Assembly (NCBI GenBank): GCA_963828445.1
Contig: CAWHFP010000021.1
Span: 1 to 64,000 of the forward strand
Direction: 5' to 3'
Source of the DNA: Bog-532 sp963828445
GTDB lineage: Bacteria > Actinomycetota > Actinomycetes > Streptosporangiales > Streptosporangiaceae
Length of the DNA: 64,000 nucleotides
Below the pieces are notes generated by a model that made no database searches, had not been told where the DNA came from, and saw only the letters and a program-made list of their open reading frames with translations. Positions 1 through 8,245 of the stretch are shown here, piece after piece (position 1 is the stretch's first letter; each line of letters begins with the position of its first letter). The position numbers and the translations under genes were made by a program.

Positions 1-2
1 GG

Positions 3-179
3 GTCGAGGCCCGCGAGCAGCTACGGGCCGCCCACGACCTGTTCGACCGGTTCGGGGCCACCGCCTTTGCGGAACGAGCCCGGCGGGAACTGCAGGCGAC
101 CGGTGAGACGGTGCGCAAACGCGCCGTGGACACCCGCGACGTCCTCACCGTGCAGGAGGCGCAGGTCGCGACCGACTGA
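3..179 (+). pseudogene. C-terminal fragment of a LuxR-family ATPase regulator, truncated at the HTH
   Basis: The open frame enters from the left edge and ends with TGA at 177-179. Its last 58 residues match the tail of the TPR-like region of actinobacterial MalT-like regulators: a segment of the type A-R-E-x-L-R-A-A-x-x-L-F-x-R-F-G-A-T-A, then L-T-V-Q-E-A-Q-V-A. In intact family members that last motif (L-T-P-Q-E-A-Q-I-A) is the first helix of the LuxR HTH and about 55 more residues follow. Here the frame stops two residues later, so the DNA-binding domain is missing. I infer a truncated regulator; the upstream part lies outside the window. Confidence 0.6.
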
Positions 180-194
180 TGTGCCACGCCTGTC

Positions 195-1061
195 CTACTT
201 GCTGGGGGTGGACCAGTTGAATCCGTTGGCGGTGGAGGTGTGGTAGCGCTGGTTGTCGGTGCCGTTGCCGGCCAGGACGATGGTGCCTTTCCACCAGCCG
301 GGAGGGTTGGCGGTGATGTGAAAGCTGGCGGAGCCGGTCAGTTTCGGCTCGGACTGAGAAGGGGCCGACCAGTGCACCCCGTCCACGGTGGCCGTGTAGT
401 AGGTCTGGTTGTTGGTCCCGGTGCCGGTCAGGGTGACCTGGCCTTTCCACCAGCCGGGGGCGTCGGCGTTGACATGGAATTGGATAGCCCCGCCGCCCCA
501 GCCCAGTGAGGCCAGCTGGGCGATGGTGCCGTTGTACTGATTACAGTCACAGGTGCCGACACCGGGCACGTTGTAGGAGTCGGTGAATTGCCACAGGGTG
601 TGCGGGGTCGACGGCGCCTTGGAGGTGTAGTCGGCGATCCACTGGACCGGGAGAACCCCGGCGCTCTGACCAAAGTTGAGACCGGTGTACGTCCACAGGT
701 AATTAGAAATGCCCGAACCATAAAGGGCAATCATCTCGTTGTACCAGGCGGTGAGCATGGACTTGCTGCCTTCTTCGAAGTCGGCAACGAAGACTTCGCC
801 TTTCTGAATGGCGCCCACCAGGTTGTGAAAAGCTTGAGCTTGCGAAGCACCCGATTGGCCGGATACGAGGTATTGATAGATGCCCAGGAATTGGATACCG
901 GCCTTGTGCAGGTCAGACCGGCGGGCACCGCCGTACCAAGCGCCGTCGGTATGGGCGTCACCGTACAGGCCGCGTATCATGATGCCATGTGACCACTTAA
1001 CGTAAGTCGCGTCGTCAATATCAGGCTGAAACTCAGATACGTCAGCGAGATAAATACTCAT
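195..1061 (-). CDS. GH25 lysozyme-like protein with two C-terminal repeats
   Basis: Predicted 288-residue glycoside hydrolase family 25 (lysozyme-type muramidase) protein. ADVSEFQ at the N-terminus supplies the first acidic residue and FVADFEEG supplies the D-x-E pair typical of the GH25 active site; LWQFTD is the usual late strand. After residue about 200 there are two tandem repeats of about 45 residues, each with A-x-x-P-G-W-W-K-G and a Y-x-T-x-x-x-x-x-x-W-S-x-P-S pattern, which look like small beta-rich binding modules (inference). The ATG at 1061 is chosen because the domain begins directly after it; an upstream in-frame extension to 1193 is less likely. No signal peptide is visible, so export is unexplained. 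The gene and its 5' side are visibly more AT-rich than the neighbours, suggesting transfer. Confidence 0.75.
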   Translation of the reverse strand: MSIYLADVSEFQPDIDDATYVKWSHGIMIRGLYGDAHTDGAWYGGARRSDLHKAGIQFLGIYQYLVSGQSGASQAQAFHNLVGAIQKGEVFVADFEEGSKSMLTAWYNEMIALYGSGISNYLWTYTGLNFGQSAGVLPVQWIADYTSKAPSTPHTLWQFTDSYNVPGVGTCDCNQYNGTIAQLASLGWGGGAIQFHVNADAPGWWKGQVTLTGTGTNNQTYYTATVDGVHWSAPSQSEPKLTGSASFHITANPPGWWKGTIVLAGNGTDNQRYHTSTANGFNWSTPSK

Positions 1062-1167
1062 GGCCAATATAATACCACTGGCGACGGTGCATTTATTAAT
1101 AAGTGCGATTGTCCTGGATACCTGAGCGTGTGCTCCAAATATGCTTGATTGTGGCCGCATGGCCCGC

Positions 1168-2425
1168 CTAGCGGCGATCTGACGCAATTTCATTGACGGC
1201 GGGCTGGCCCGCCGGGCCGGACGGGGCGGGCTGGGACGGGCCGGTCCCGCGGGCGAACAGAATGCCGACCGCGGCCGCGGCCAGGACCGCGAGCGCGGCC
1301 GAGTAGACCAGGGCCGTCGAGTGCAGCCCGAAACTCGTGGTCGCGACGCCGGCGATCAGCGCCGGCACGCTGAAGGCCAGGTAGCCCACGACGTAGATGG
1401 CCGTCACCAGGCCGGCCCGGTCGGTGGGCTCGGCCAGGGCGGTGACCACGCGGAACGACCCGAGAAAGGCCAGGCCGAAGCCGATCCCGGCGACGCCGCT
1501 GCCGGCCAGGAAGACGGCGGAGGCCGTCGCCGCGATCGCACCGCAGGTCACGGCCATGCCCGCCAGCAGGAACAGGCAGCCGGTCAGCATCGTGGTCCGG
1601 GGGTTGATGTTGCGCAGCAGCAGGGCGGCCCCGGCCCCGGTGCCGCAGAGCAGGAAGATCACCAGCCCGCCCCACAGCAGGTTCGGTGAACCGGTGGCCT
1701 GGGCGGCCAGGGCCGGCCCGAGCGACAGGTACAGGCCCCCCAGCGCCCACCCGGTGACGATGCAGGGCACGGCCGCGAAGAAGGTACGCCGGGCCGGCCG
1801 GGGCACGACGACACGGGGCCGCAGCGAAGCCAGCACCCCCGGACGCCGGGACCCCGGCTCGGGGATGAACGGCACGAAGGCGATACCGGCCACGAACACG
1901 GCCAGCAGCACCCACCAGACCAGGTGGGTCGGCGCCGGGGCGTACTGGACCAGCACGCTGGTGACCAGCCCGCCCAGGGCCAGGCCCAGGCTGGAGAAGA
2001 CGCTGGTCACCAGCGGCGCCCGGTGGCTACCGGGCGGCTGCAGGTCGATCAGGGCGGCACCGGTCGGGCCGGTGGCCAGCCCGCTGGCGATGCCCTGCAG
2101 AGACCGGGCCGCGAACAGGGCCCCGGTGCCGTGGGCGACCAGGAAGACCGCGCAGCCGGCCACGCTGAAGACCAGCGCCACGACGATGACCGGGAGCCGG
2201 CCCAGATGATCCGACACCGACCCGAAGAACAGCAGCGTGACCAGCAGGACCAGGACGTACACGGCGAACACCGCGGTCAGCGTGGCGGCCGAGAAGTGGA
2301 ACCGCTGCTGGTACACGTCGTACAGCGGCGACGCCGCGGCCGAGGCGAAGAACACCATCAAGAAACACCCCGGCCAGGATCCAGAATGCGGCCGGCCTGG
2401 GCAGTGTCACGCGTCTCGTCCACAC
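1168..2425 (-). pseudogene. MFS exporter with a frameshift in the first membrane segment
   Basis: Major facilitator superfamily transporter of the drug/sugar-exporter type, about 12 helices, with the loop motif VSDHLGRLP after helix 2 and a second motif near RSLQGIASG. The main frame starts at an internal M-V-F-F-A-S-A-A around 2358. The expected N-terminus, LPRPAAFWILAGVFL, is present immediately upstream but in another frame. One extra base in the stretch around 2354-2362 would join the two. Either the gene is inactivated in helix 1 or the indel is an assembly error. The start at 2425 (GTG) is a guess for the restored gene. It lies upstream of the GH25 gene on the same strand, with about 105 bp between them. 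Confidence 0.7.
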
Positions 2426-2533
2426 GGCTAGGTGCAACTTCCGCGCACCGGCCCCTGTTCCTGTCCGCAGGAACTGACAACTAGGGAGTTTCTCCAGGGA
2501 ATTTGCTCTCGGCTAGATCGAAACTGGTCCGGA

Positions 2534-4654
2534 CTAGCGGGGCAGCAGCGGGCTCGGCGCGTCGGTGTGGGACACGTAGAGGTGATCTCGCGCCCGGGTG
2601 CAGGCGACGAACAGCACGCACCGTTCTCGCTGCAGGTTCTGGGCGCGGGCCAGCGGGTCCCCGTCGTCGGTGGCGATGGTGGCCGGATCGGGGACCACAC
2701 CCTCCTCGACGCCGATCACCGCGACGGCCCGGAACTCCAGGCCCTTCATGGCGTGCATGGTGCCGGCCCGGACGCCCGCGGTCCCGCCGCGGCCGGTGAT
2801 CGAGGTGGTCTCGACGCCAGCCGCGCTGAGGGCCTCGCGGGCTTCCCGGACCAGGGCGGCGGATCGGGCCGTGATCCCGATGGCGCCCGGCTCGATGCCC
2901 GCCGCCAGCCACGAGCGGACCCGGCCGGACAGGAGCACGAACTCCTCGTCCCGGGTGGCGGCCCGGCGGATCAGGGGCCGCTGGCCGTGCAACGGGGACC
3001 GGTAGCCGAGCAGGGAGTCGACCTCGCCGTCCAGGCCGGTGACCGGGTCGGAGCCGAGCAGCGGCATGGCCCAGGCCAGGATCTCCTGGGTCGTGCGGTA
3101 GTTCAGGGACAGCTTCCGGCTCCGGCCCCGCACGCTGATCCGCTGGGCGGCCAGGGACACCCGGTTGGGGTAGATGCGCTGGTGCGGATCGGCCGCGATG
3201 AACAGGTCGTCCGGCCCGTCGGCGACCGCGGCCCGGAGCAGCCGCCAGTGCGCCGAGTGCAGATCCTGGGCCTCGTCGACCAGGACGTGGCGGTAAGGCG
3301 GCGCTCCGGCCGCCCGGAGCAGGTGGGTGGCCTCATTGGCCAGTTGCAGGTGGGTGGTCTGCCGGGCGGCGGCCAGGCCGGCCGTGACCTGCTGGGCCGC
3401 CCGCCACACCTGGCTGCGCCGGGTGTTGGTGAGCGGACGGCCGCGGCCGGTTCGCGGGCAGGTCAGGTAGGCCTGCTCGGTGCGCAGGTCCTGGGCCAGG
3501 ATGACCTGCTCCCATTCGTGCTTGAGAAAGGCCGGGGTCAGATCCAGGCCGGACGCCGCCGCCGCTTCGGCCCAGCGGGTGCGCAGCACGCGCTCGTCGG
3601 CGATGACCGGAGTGCCGCGAGCTTCGGTGACGATGCCGTAGGCCAGCCGGTCGATGTTGCAGACCTGGATGCGCCGGCGCACGGCCGGGTCCCGGACCAG
3701 CAGGTCGAGCTGGGACTGCAGGGCGTCGGCCAGGTTGCCGTTGAACGTGGTGAGCAGGATCGGCCCGGCGTCGGCCCGCGCGGCCAGGAACGCCGCCCGG
3801 TGCAGCACGGTCACGGTCTTGCCGGTTCCGGGGCCGCCGGTCACCTGGGCGGGACCACGGTAGCTGGGCCGGAACGCCACCTGACGCTGGCTCGGGTGCA
3901 GGAAGGTCCGCCAGGCCGCGAAGGGATGGGCCAGGATGTCCTGCAACTCCTCCTGGCCCGGCACCAGCGCGATCTGGCCCGGGGACCGCTTCATGGCCGA
4001 GACCAGATCGTCGGGGTCGAACCGCTGATCGGCGGGGCCGCCGCCCGCGACCTGGGCCGCTTCGGCGTGGGCTTCGGCGACCGTCATCCCGCTGGCCAGC
4101 GCGTGCAGCGCGGTGTACTGGGCCGCCGGCAGCATGGACTGGAGCGCATCCAGGTCGGCCTCGCTGACCAGCAGCCGGACCAGGGCCAGGATGCCGGTCT
4201 CGATCCCCAGGCGGGCCAGCTCGGCGTCGCTGACGTCGGCGAACAGCCGCCGGTCGTCGGCCGGGCCCGCCATCGCCCGCAGGGCCGGCTCCACCCGCTG
4301 CAGGGCGACCGGGTTGGAGACTTCCAGCATGCCGGTGGCCTGGTTGACGGTGACGCGGTGGCTGGTGACGTACCGGGCCGCCTGGTCCCGCGGCAGGACC
4401 GTGAGCAGGCAGTAGGTGTCGCCGTGGTCCGGAACCAGCACGGCGCCGTACCAGGCGCCGTCCACGCGGAGCAGGCGAATCCGGTCATCCAGGCTGCCGG
4501 CTACCTTCTCCAGGGACGCCTGGCCGTCCTGGCCGCCGGCGAAGCCGGTGATCGCCGACTGGACCGCGATCTGGACGCTCTTGTCCAGCTTGGCGAAGGC
4601 GGACAGGACATCCTTCGTGATCGCCAGACGAGCCACTAACCGCGTCCTCCCCAT
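2534..4654 (-). CDS. UvrD-like superfamily 1 helicase with RelE-like N-terminus
   Basis: Predicted 706-residue SF1 DNA helicase. Walker A is GGPGTGKT at residues 273-280, Walker B is DEAQD at 460-464, LSLNYRT at 515-521 is motif IV/V-like, and MHAMKGLEF plus ACTRARDHLYV form the last two helicase motifs. The first 100 residues are not helicase: the D-R-x-R-L-L-R-V-x-x-x-W-Y-G-A-V-L and Y-C-L-L-T-V-L-P-R-D-x-A patterns resemble the RelE/ParE toxin fold (D-x-R-x-R-x-x-x-x-W-R). Such fusions occur in actinobacterial helicases; their role is not established, though recruitment to ribosomes or RNA, or a self-contained nuclease, are possibilities. It has no close partner on its strand. Start ATG at 4654. 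Confidence 0.85.
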   Translation of the reverse strand: MGRTRLVARLAITKDVLSAFAKLDKSVQIAVQSAITGFAGGQDGQASLEKVAGSLDDRIRLLRVDGAWYGAVLVPDHGDTYCLLTVLPRDQAARYVTSHRVTVNQATGMLEVSNPVALQRVEPALRAMAGPADDRRLFADVSDAELARLGIETGILALVRLLVSEADLDALQSMLPAAQYTALHALASGMTVAEAHAEAAQVAGGGPADQRFDPDDLVSAMKRSPGQIALVPGQEELQDILAHPFAAWRTFLHPSQRQVAFRPSYRGPAQVTGGPGTGKTVTVLHRAAFLAARADAGPILLTTFNGNLADALQSQLDLLVRDPAVRRRIQVCNIDRLAYGIVTEARGTPVIADERVLRTRWAEAAAASGLDLTPAFLKHEWEQVILAQDLRTEQAYLTCPRTGRGRPLTNTRRSQVWRAAQQVTAGLAAARQTTHLQLANEATHLLRAAGAPPYRHVLVDEAQDLHSAHWRLLRAAVADGPDDLFIAADPHQRIYPNRVSLAAQRISVRGRSRKLSLNYRTTQEILAWAMPLLGSDPVTGLDGEVDSLLGYRSPLHGQRPLIRRAATRDEEFVLLSGRVRSWLAAGIEPGAIGITARSAALVREAREALSAAGVETTSITGRGGTAGVRAGTMHAMKGLEFRAVAVIGVEEGVVPDPATIATDDGDPLARAQNLQRERCVLFVACTRARDHLYVSHTDAPSPLLPR

Positions 4655-4770
4655 GCCAGCTGTCCCCGGAGCCGCCGGATCAGCTCGAACGGCATGCTAG
4701 ACCGCGGTGACCAGCCGAGGATGGCGAACCGAACATTGCCCCAGGACGGCGGAGGGCCAAGGCTGAGGTC

Positions 4771-5322
4771 ATGCGCATTCGCCGCCGAGCACGAGATCCC
4801 CTGGCCCGCAGGCCCCGCTTGCAGCCCAGCACGCCCCGGCCGTGGCACCGGCCCCAGACCCAATTCCCCGGCCTGGTGCCGGTCGGCACCCTGCCGTTCG
4901 GCCGGTCCGGCCGGGCCGCGGTCGCGATCACGGGCCTGTCCGCCTTCAGCAACGGGTTCGAGTTCGAGGTGACCCGGCTCATCCGGCCGGACACCCCGGG
5001 CTGGGACGAGGAACCGTTCGCGGCCCACGGCACATTCGAGGTCAGCCTGCGGCTCTCCGACGGCCGCGTGGTCCACAGCGGCCGGCCGAGCGGAGACTCC
5101 GAGCCAGCCGAACCGTTCCTGCGGCCGGCCGGCGGCGGCGCAACGTCGCACCACAGCCAGCAGCGCTGGTGGGCCTGGCCGCTGCCGCCCAGCGGGCCGC
5201 TGGAATTCGTCTGCCAGTGGCCATCCATGGGCATCAGCGAAGCCCGGGTCAGCATCGACGCCGACCTGATCCTCGCGGCCGCCGGCCACAGCATCCAGGT
5301 CTGGCCCGAAAGCCCGGCGTGA
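4771..5322 (+). CDS. Conserved hypothetical protein
   Basis: Predicted 183-residue soluble protein of unknown function. After a basic N-terminus it contains AVAITGLSAFSNGFEF, a region on SLRLSDGRVV, a glycine-rich loop with PAGGGA, a W-W-A-W-P-L-P-P-S-G-P-L motif and F-V-C-Q-W-P-S-M-G-I near the end. This arrangement (G-G-G-rich loop, then W-x-W-P-L-P-P and W-x-x-x-G-I) recurs in a family of actinobacterial hypothetical proteins, which favours this frame over the long antisense frame. The exact start is uncertain because residues 1-30 are very basic and poorly typical; a later start is possible. It converges on the GH59 gene. Confidence 0.65.
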   Translation: MRIRRRARDPLARRPRLQPSTPRPWHRPQTQFPGLVPVGTLPFGRSGRAAVAITGLSAFSNGFEFEVTRLIRPDTPGWDEEPFAAHGTFEVSLRLSDGRVVHSGRPSGDSEPAEPFLRPAGGGATSHHSQQRWWAWPLPPSGPLEFVCQWPSMGISEARVSIDADLILAAAGHSIQVWPESPA

Positions 5323-5357
5323 TCGTGGTCCGCCCGGGGCGGTCAGCTCGCGATCAC
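5319..5357. terminator. Candidate bidirectional terminator hairpin
   Basis: Seven-base arms GTGATCG (5319-5325) and CGATCAC (5351-5357) are exact reverse complements, with an inner CCGCC/GGCGG pairing. The structure covers the stop regions of two convergent genes, as expected for a shared terminator. There is no T-tract, so activity is inferred. Confidence 0.35.
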
Positions 5358-7316
5358 CGAGAAGTCCTTGAACTGGGTGGGTGACCAGGTGCCGCGGAAG
5401 GCGTCGGTCTCGATGCCGGGGATGCCGGTGGCGTAGTTAGGGTCATCGTCGGTGACCGTGGCCACCGGCTGGCCGTCGACCCAGGCGGTGATCGTCGTGC
5501 CCTGGACCTGGAGCGCGAGCGGCGTCCACTCCCCTGGCGCGGGCGCCGGCCGGGAGCCGTGGGCCAGGACGGTGTTGCCGATGCTCATGCTGTTCTTGGT
5601 CAGCCACCAGCCGCCCGCGGACCCGAAGTCCAGGATGTAGCCGCGGAAGTTGAAGACCTGGCCGCCCTGCCGGCTGAACCGGGCGACCAGCCCGCCGGAC
5701 TGGCCGCTGGCGGTGAAGCAGACGCTGACCCCGGCCCGGTAGTCGGCGGCCATCCCGTCGGCGCCGATGACGGCGTAGGGGAAACGGTGCCCGGCCTGGT
5801 CGCGGGCATGCCAGAAGATGGGCCGCTGGGGCGTGGCCTGGCCGACCACGTAGGCGCCGGAGCCGTCGGCGGCGGGCACGAACTCGAAGCTGCCGTCCTG
5901 CGGGGCCAGGTAGGCCGGCATCGTCCCGGCCGCGCTGGCCGTCCCGGTCCAGGGGCCGGAGTAGGGCAGCGAGAACGGCTGGCGGGCCGGGATGGCCGGG
6001 GTCCCGATGCCCTGGCCGCTGGTGCTGGTGAAGCTGTAGATGTAGCCGGGCAGGCAGCCGAAGGTGAAGCTGCCGTCGGCGTCGAGGGTGATGTCGGGCC
6101 GGCGCAGCAGCCAGTCGGCCGGGCTCGCCGACGCCGGGCTGGTCCGCCAGACGTGGACGGTGCCGCCGGGCAGGCCCCCCTGAACGGTGACGGTGATGTT
6201 CTGTTCCGCGGTGGCCGTGGTGGTCTCGGCGATCAGGCTCCAGGCCGTGGCGTCCGGCGCCCGCAGGGCCAGGTAGGAGCCGTTGGCCCGGGCCCCGCCC
6301 AGGTACCCGCAGGCGCGGTCGATGTGGAGCCAGCCCGGCTCGGTGAACTGGGTGACGGCGGCGATGACGCCGAGCATGGCCTTGGGGATGTAGTAGCCCG
6401 AGCGCGGCTCGGCCGCCCACAGCAGGCCCCGGTCCAGGTAGTAGAGGCCCGGCGGCTGCGTGGTGATCAAGGGCCACTGGATGGTGGCGGTGAGCTGGGC
6501 GTCGAGGTAGCCGCGGATCACGGACCGGATCATCGCCGAGCCGTCCGCAGCTGGCATCGCGCCGATCTCGCTGTGCCACAGCGGCTTACCGGAGGCCACC
6601 GCGGCCGGGGTCGACCAGCACTGCATCCCCGTGGTCGGGTACGAGCCCACGTCATGGGCGCCGAGCACGCCGATGGCCGATTTCAGGTCGCTGTCATCGG
6701 CCATGTTCTCGGCGATGGCCCACGGCACGTCGTGCCGGTACGTGCCGTCGATCGTCCAGTCGAAGGGATCCTTGTCGGACGCGACGATGGTGGTCCCGGT
6801 GTGCCCGGCCGCGTCGAGTGCCTTCCGCAGCGACTTGAACCAGCCGGCATCGAAGCCTTCTTCGTTCCAGCCGCCGAGGTAGTCGATGACCAGGCCCTGG
6901 CCGGCCGCGCACTCCAGCCAGCTGATCAGGTAGCCGATCATGTCCTGGGACCAGAAGTTCCCGCCGCCGATCCAGCCGGGCGCCCCCCACGCCAGCGCGT
7001 AGAGCCGGATGGCCGGGTTGCGCGCCTTGGCCTCGCGCATCAGCCACCACTCGTAGCCGCCGTTCGGGTTGAGGTCGCCCCGGCGGTGCTGGTGGCTGGG
7101 CTCGGCCCCGCAGGACGAGAACGAGTCGCCGCCGATTTCGACCTTGAGGATCTGCAGGGCCGCCCCGGTCCCCGGCTTGAACAGATAGTCGAGGATGTCG
7201 CTGCGCTGCGGTTCCGGGTAGCCGATCAGCTGGACCGAGTTGCCGCCGCCCGACAGGGCACCGACCCCGTCGAAGACGCGGCCGCCCTGCGTGCCGTCGA
7301 TGATGATCGCGGTCAT
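5343..7316 (-). CDS. GH59 galactocerebrosidase-like glycoside hydrolase
   Basis: Predicted 657-residue family GH59 enzyme (galactosylceramidase type). The N-terminal FDGVGALSGGG, YLFKPGTGAALQILKVEIGG and EWWLMREAKARNP blocks closely follow the GALC barrel. The acid/base glutamate is E152 in GGWNEEG and the nucleophile E250 in PLWHSE. The last 200 residues resemble the beta-sandwich and lectin-like domains of GH59. The ATG at 7316 is preceded by GGTGGGAG, and an in-frame extension upstream is low complexity. No signal peptide is seen, which is odd for a lipid glycosidase. It follows the L,D-transpeptidase by 25 bp and is probably cotranscribed. The natural substrate (galactolipid or other beta-galactoside) is not known from sequence. 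Confidence 0.85.
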   Translation of the reverse strand: MTAIIIDGTQGGRVFDGVGALSGGGNSVQLIGYPEPQRSDILDYLFKPGTGAALQILKVEIGGDSFSSCGAEPSHQHRRGDLNPNGGYEWWLMREAKARNPAIRLYALAWGAPGWIGGGNFWSQDMIGYLISWLECAAGQGLVIDYLGGWNEEGFDAGWFKSLRKALDAAGHTGTTIVASDKDPFDWTIDGTYRHDVPWAIAENMADDSDLKSAIGVLGAHDVGSYPTTGMQCWSTPAAVASGKPLWHSEIGAMPAADGSAMIRSVIRGYLDAQLTATIQWPLITTQPPGLYYLDRGLLWAAEPRSGYYIPKAMLGVIAAVTQFTEPGWLHIDRACGYLGGARANGSYLALRAPDATAWSLIAETTTATAEQNITVTVQGGLPGGTVHVWRTSPASASPADWLLRRPDITLDADGSFTFGCLPGYIYSFTSTSGQGIGTPAIPARQPFSLPYSGPWTGTASAAGTMPAYLAPQDGSFEFVPAADGSGAYVVGQATPQRPIFWHARDQAGHRFPYAVIGADGMAADYRAGVSVCFTASGQSGGLVARFSRQGGQVFNFRGYILDFGSAGGWWLTKNSMSIGNTVLAHGSRPAPAPGEWTPLALQVQGTTITAWVDGQPVATVTDDDPNYATGIPGIETDAFRGTWSPTQFKDFSVIAS

Positions 7317-7341
7317 GCGGCACTCCCACCGCGAGGGCGGC

Positions 7342-8118
7342 CTAGTAGTAGATGTAGACCGGGGTGTCGTGGGTGTTGACCATGGTGTGGAAGAAGTTGG
7401 CCACGTCCATGGGGATGCGCACGCAGCCGTGCGAGGCGGGCTGCAGCGGGACGTAGGTGTCGCCGTGGATGGCGTAGGCGCTGCCGATGAAGAACACCGG
7501 GTTGTACATCTCGCCCAGCGGCACCTTGACCCAGCCGGGAACGAAGGAGTGGGCCGTGTAGTGGCCGGTCGGGGTGATGGCGTGCCCGCAGCCGTTGGTG
7601 CTGCAGTAGTAGTAGCCGCCCCCGGCCGAGACGTGGGTGACCAGGGCGACCCGGTTGTTCTGGTAGAGGACCAGGAACCGGCGGGTGAGGTTGACCTCGA
7701 CCCGGAGCGAGCCACCGTGCGGGTAGCGCGACGCCGGGGCGTGCGGGCTGACCAGCGCGCGCTCGGTCTGCGGGCCGACCGCGCCGTCGGCGCTCAGGCC
7801 CTGCGCCTCCTGGAAGGCCCAGACCGCTTCCAGCGTGTTGGAGCTGAACTGGCCGTCGACCGCGCCCGGGAAGTACTTGAGCTGGGTCAGCCGTGCCTGG
7901 AGGGCCCGGACGTCGCGGCCGCTCATGCCGACGCTCAGCGTGCGCCGGGCCGGCGTGTAGGCAGGCGAAGCCACCCGGGCCGCGGCCGCCTTCGCGGTGG
8001 CGGCCTCCGGCGTCCGCGGTGCCGCCGACGCCACCCCCGGCACCACCGCCATGAGCGTGGCGGAGGCCGCGGTCAGGCCGCCGGCCAGAGCCACACTGAT
8101 CCGCAAGAACCTGCGCAT
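7342..8118 (-). CDS. L,D-transpeptidase with peptidoglycan-binding domain
   Basis: Predicted 258-residue exported cell-wall crosslinking enzyme forming 3-3 peptide bridges. Residues 1-32 are a signal peptide ending near A-S-A-A-P. Residues 60-122 form a PG_binding_1 domain (RDVRALQARL, DGQFSSNT). The YkuD catalytic domain runs from about 137 to the end with HGD at 218-220 and SHGCVR at 229-234, so Cys232 is the nucleophile. An extra pair of cysteines (172 and 177, in YCSTNGC) precedes the active site. It is first in a two-gene unit with the GH59 enzyme, so wall remodelling and glycan cleavage may be coordinated (inference). Confidence 0.92.
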   Translation of the reverse strand: MRRFLRISVALAGGLTAASATLMAVVPGVASAAPRTPEAATAKAAAARVASPAYTPARRTLSVGMSGRDVRALQARLTQLKYFPGAVDGQFSSNTLEAVWAFQEAQGLSADGAVGPQTERALVSPHAPASRYPHGGSLRVEVNLTRRFLVLYQNNRVALVTHVSAGGGYYYCSTNGCGHAITPTGHYTAHSFVPGWVKVPLGEMYNPVFFIGSAYAIHGDTYVPLQPASHGCVRIPMDVANFFHTMVNTHDTPVYIYY

Positions 8119-8245
8119 GGCTCTTACCCCTTTTCCCGTTTAACCCGGACATTGCGTTACTTACCCAGAAAGTTAGCGGCGCAGGCGTCACAAATCACGT
8201 AAGCACGGCCACGGCGCGTCCACAGCGGCGGCCGCCCCCGGCGGG

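Noticed and set aside
2432..4639. Very long open frame on the plus strand opposite the helicase
   Set aside because: It has the Arg/Gly/Pro/Ala composition typical of antisense frames in GC-rich DNA and no family motif; the minus strand encodes a clear helicase.
8157..8245. Short C-x-x-C peptide frame upstream of the permease operon end
   Set aside because: No start codon or ribosome site, and it is continuous with an antisense-like frame; a ribosomal L36-like gene was considered but does not fit.
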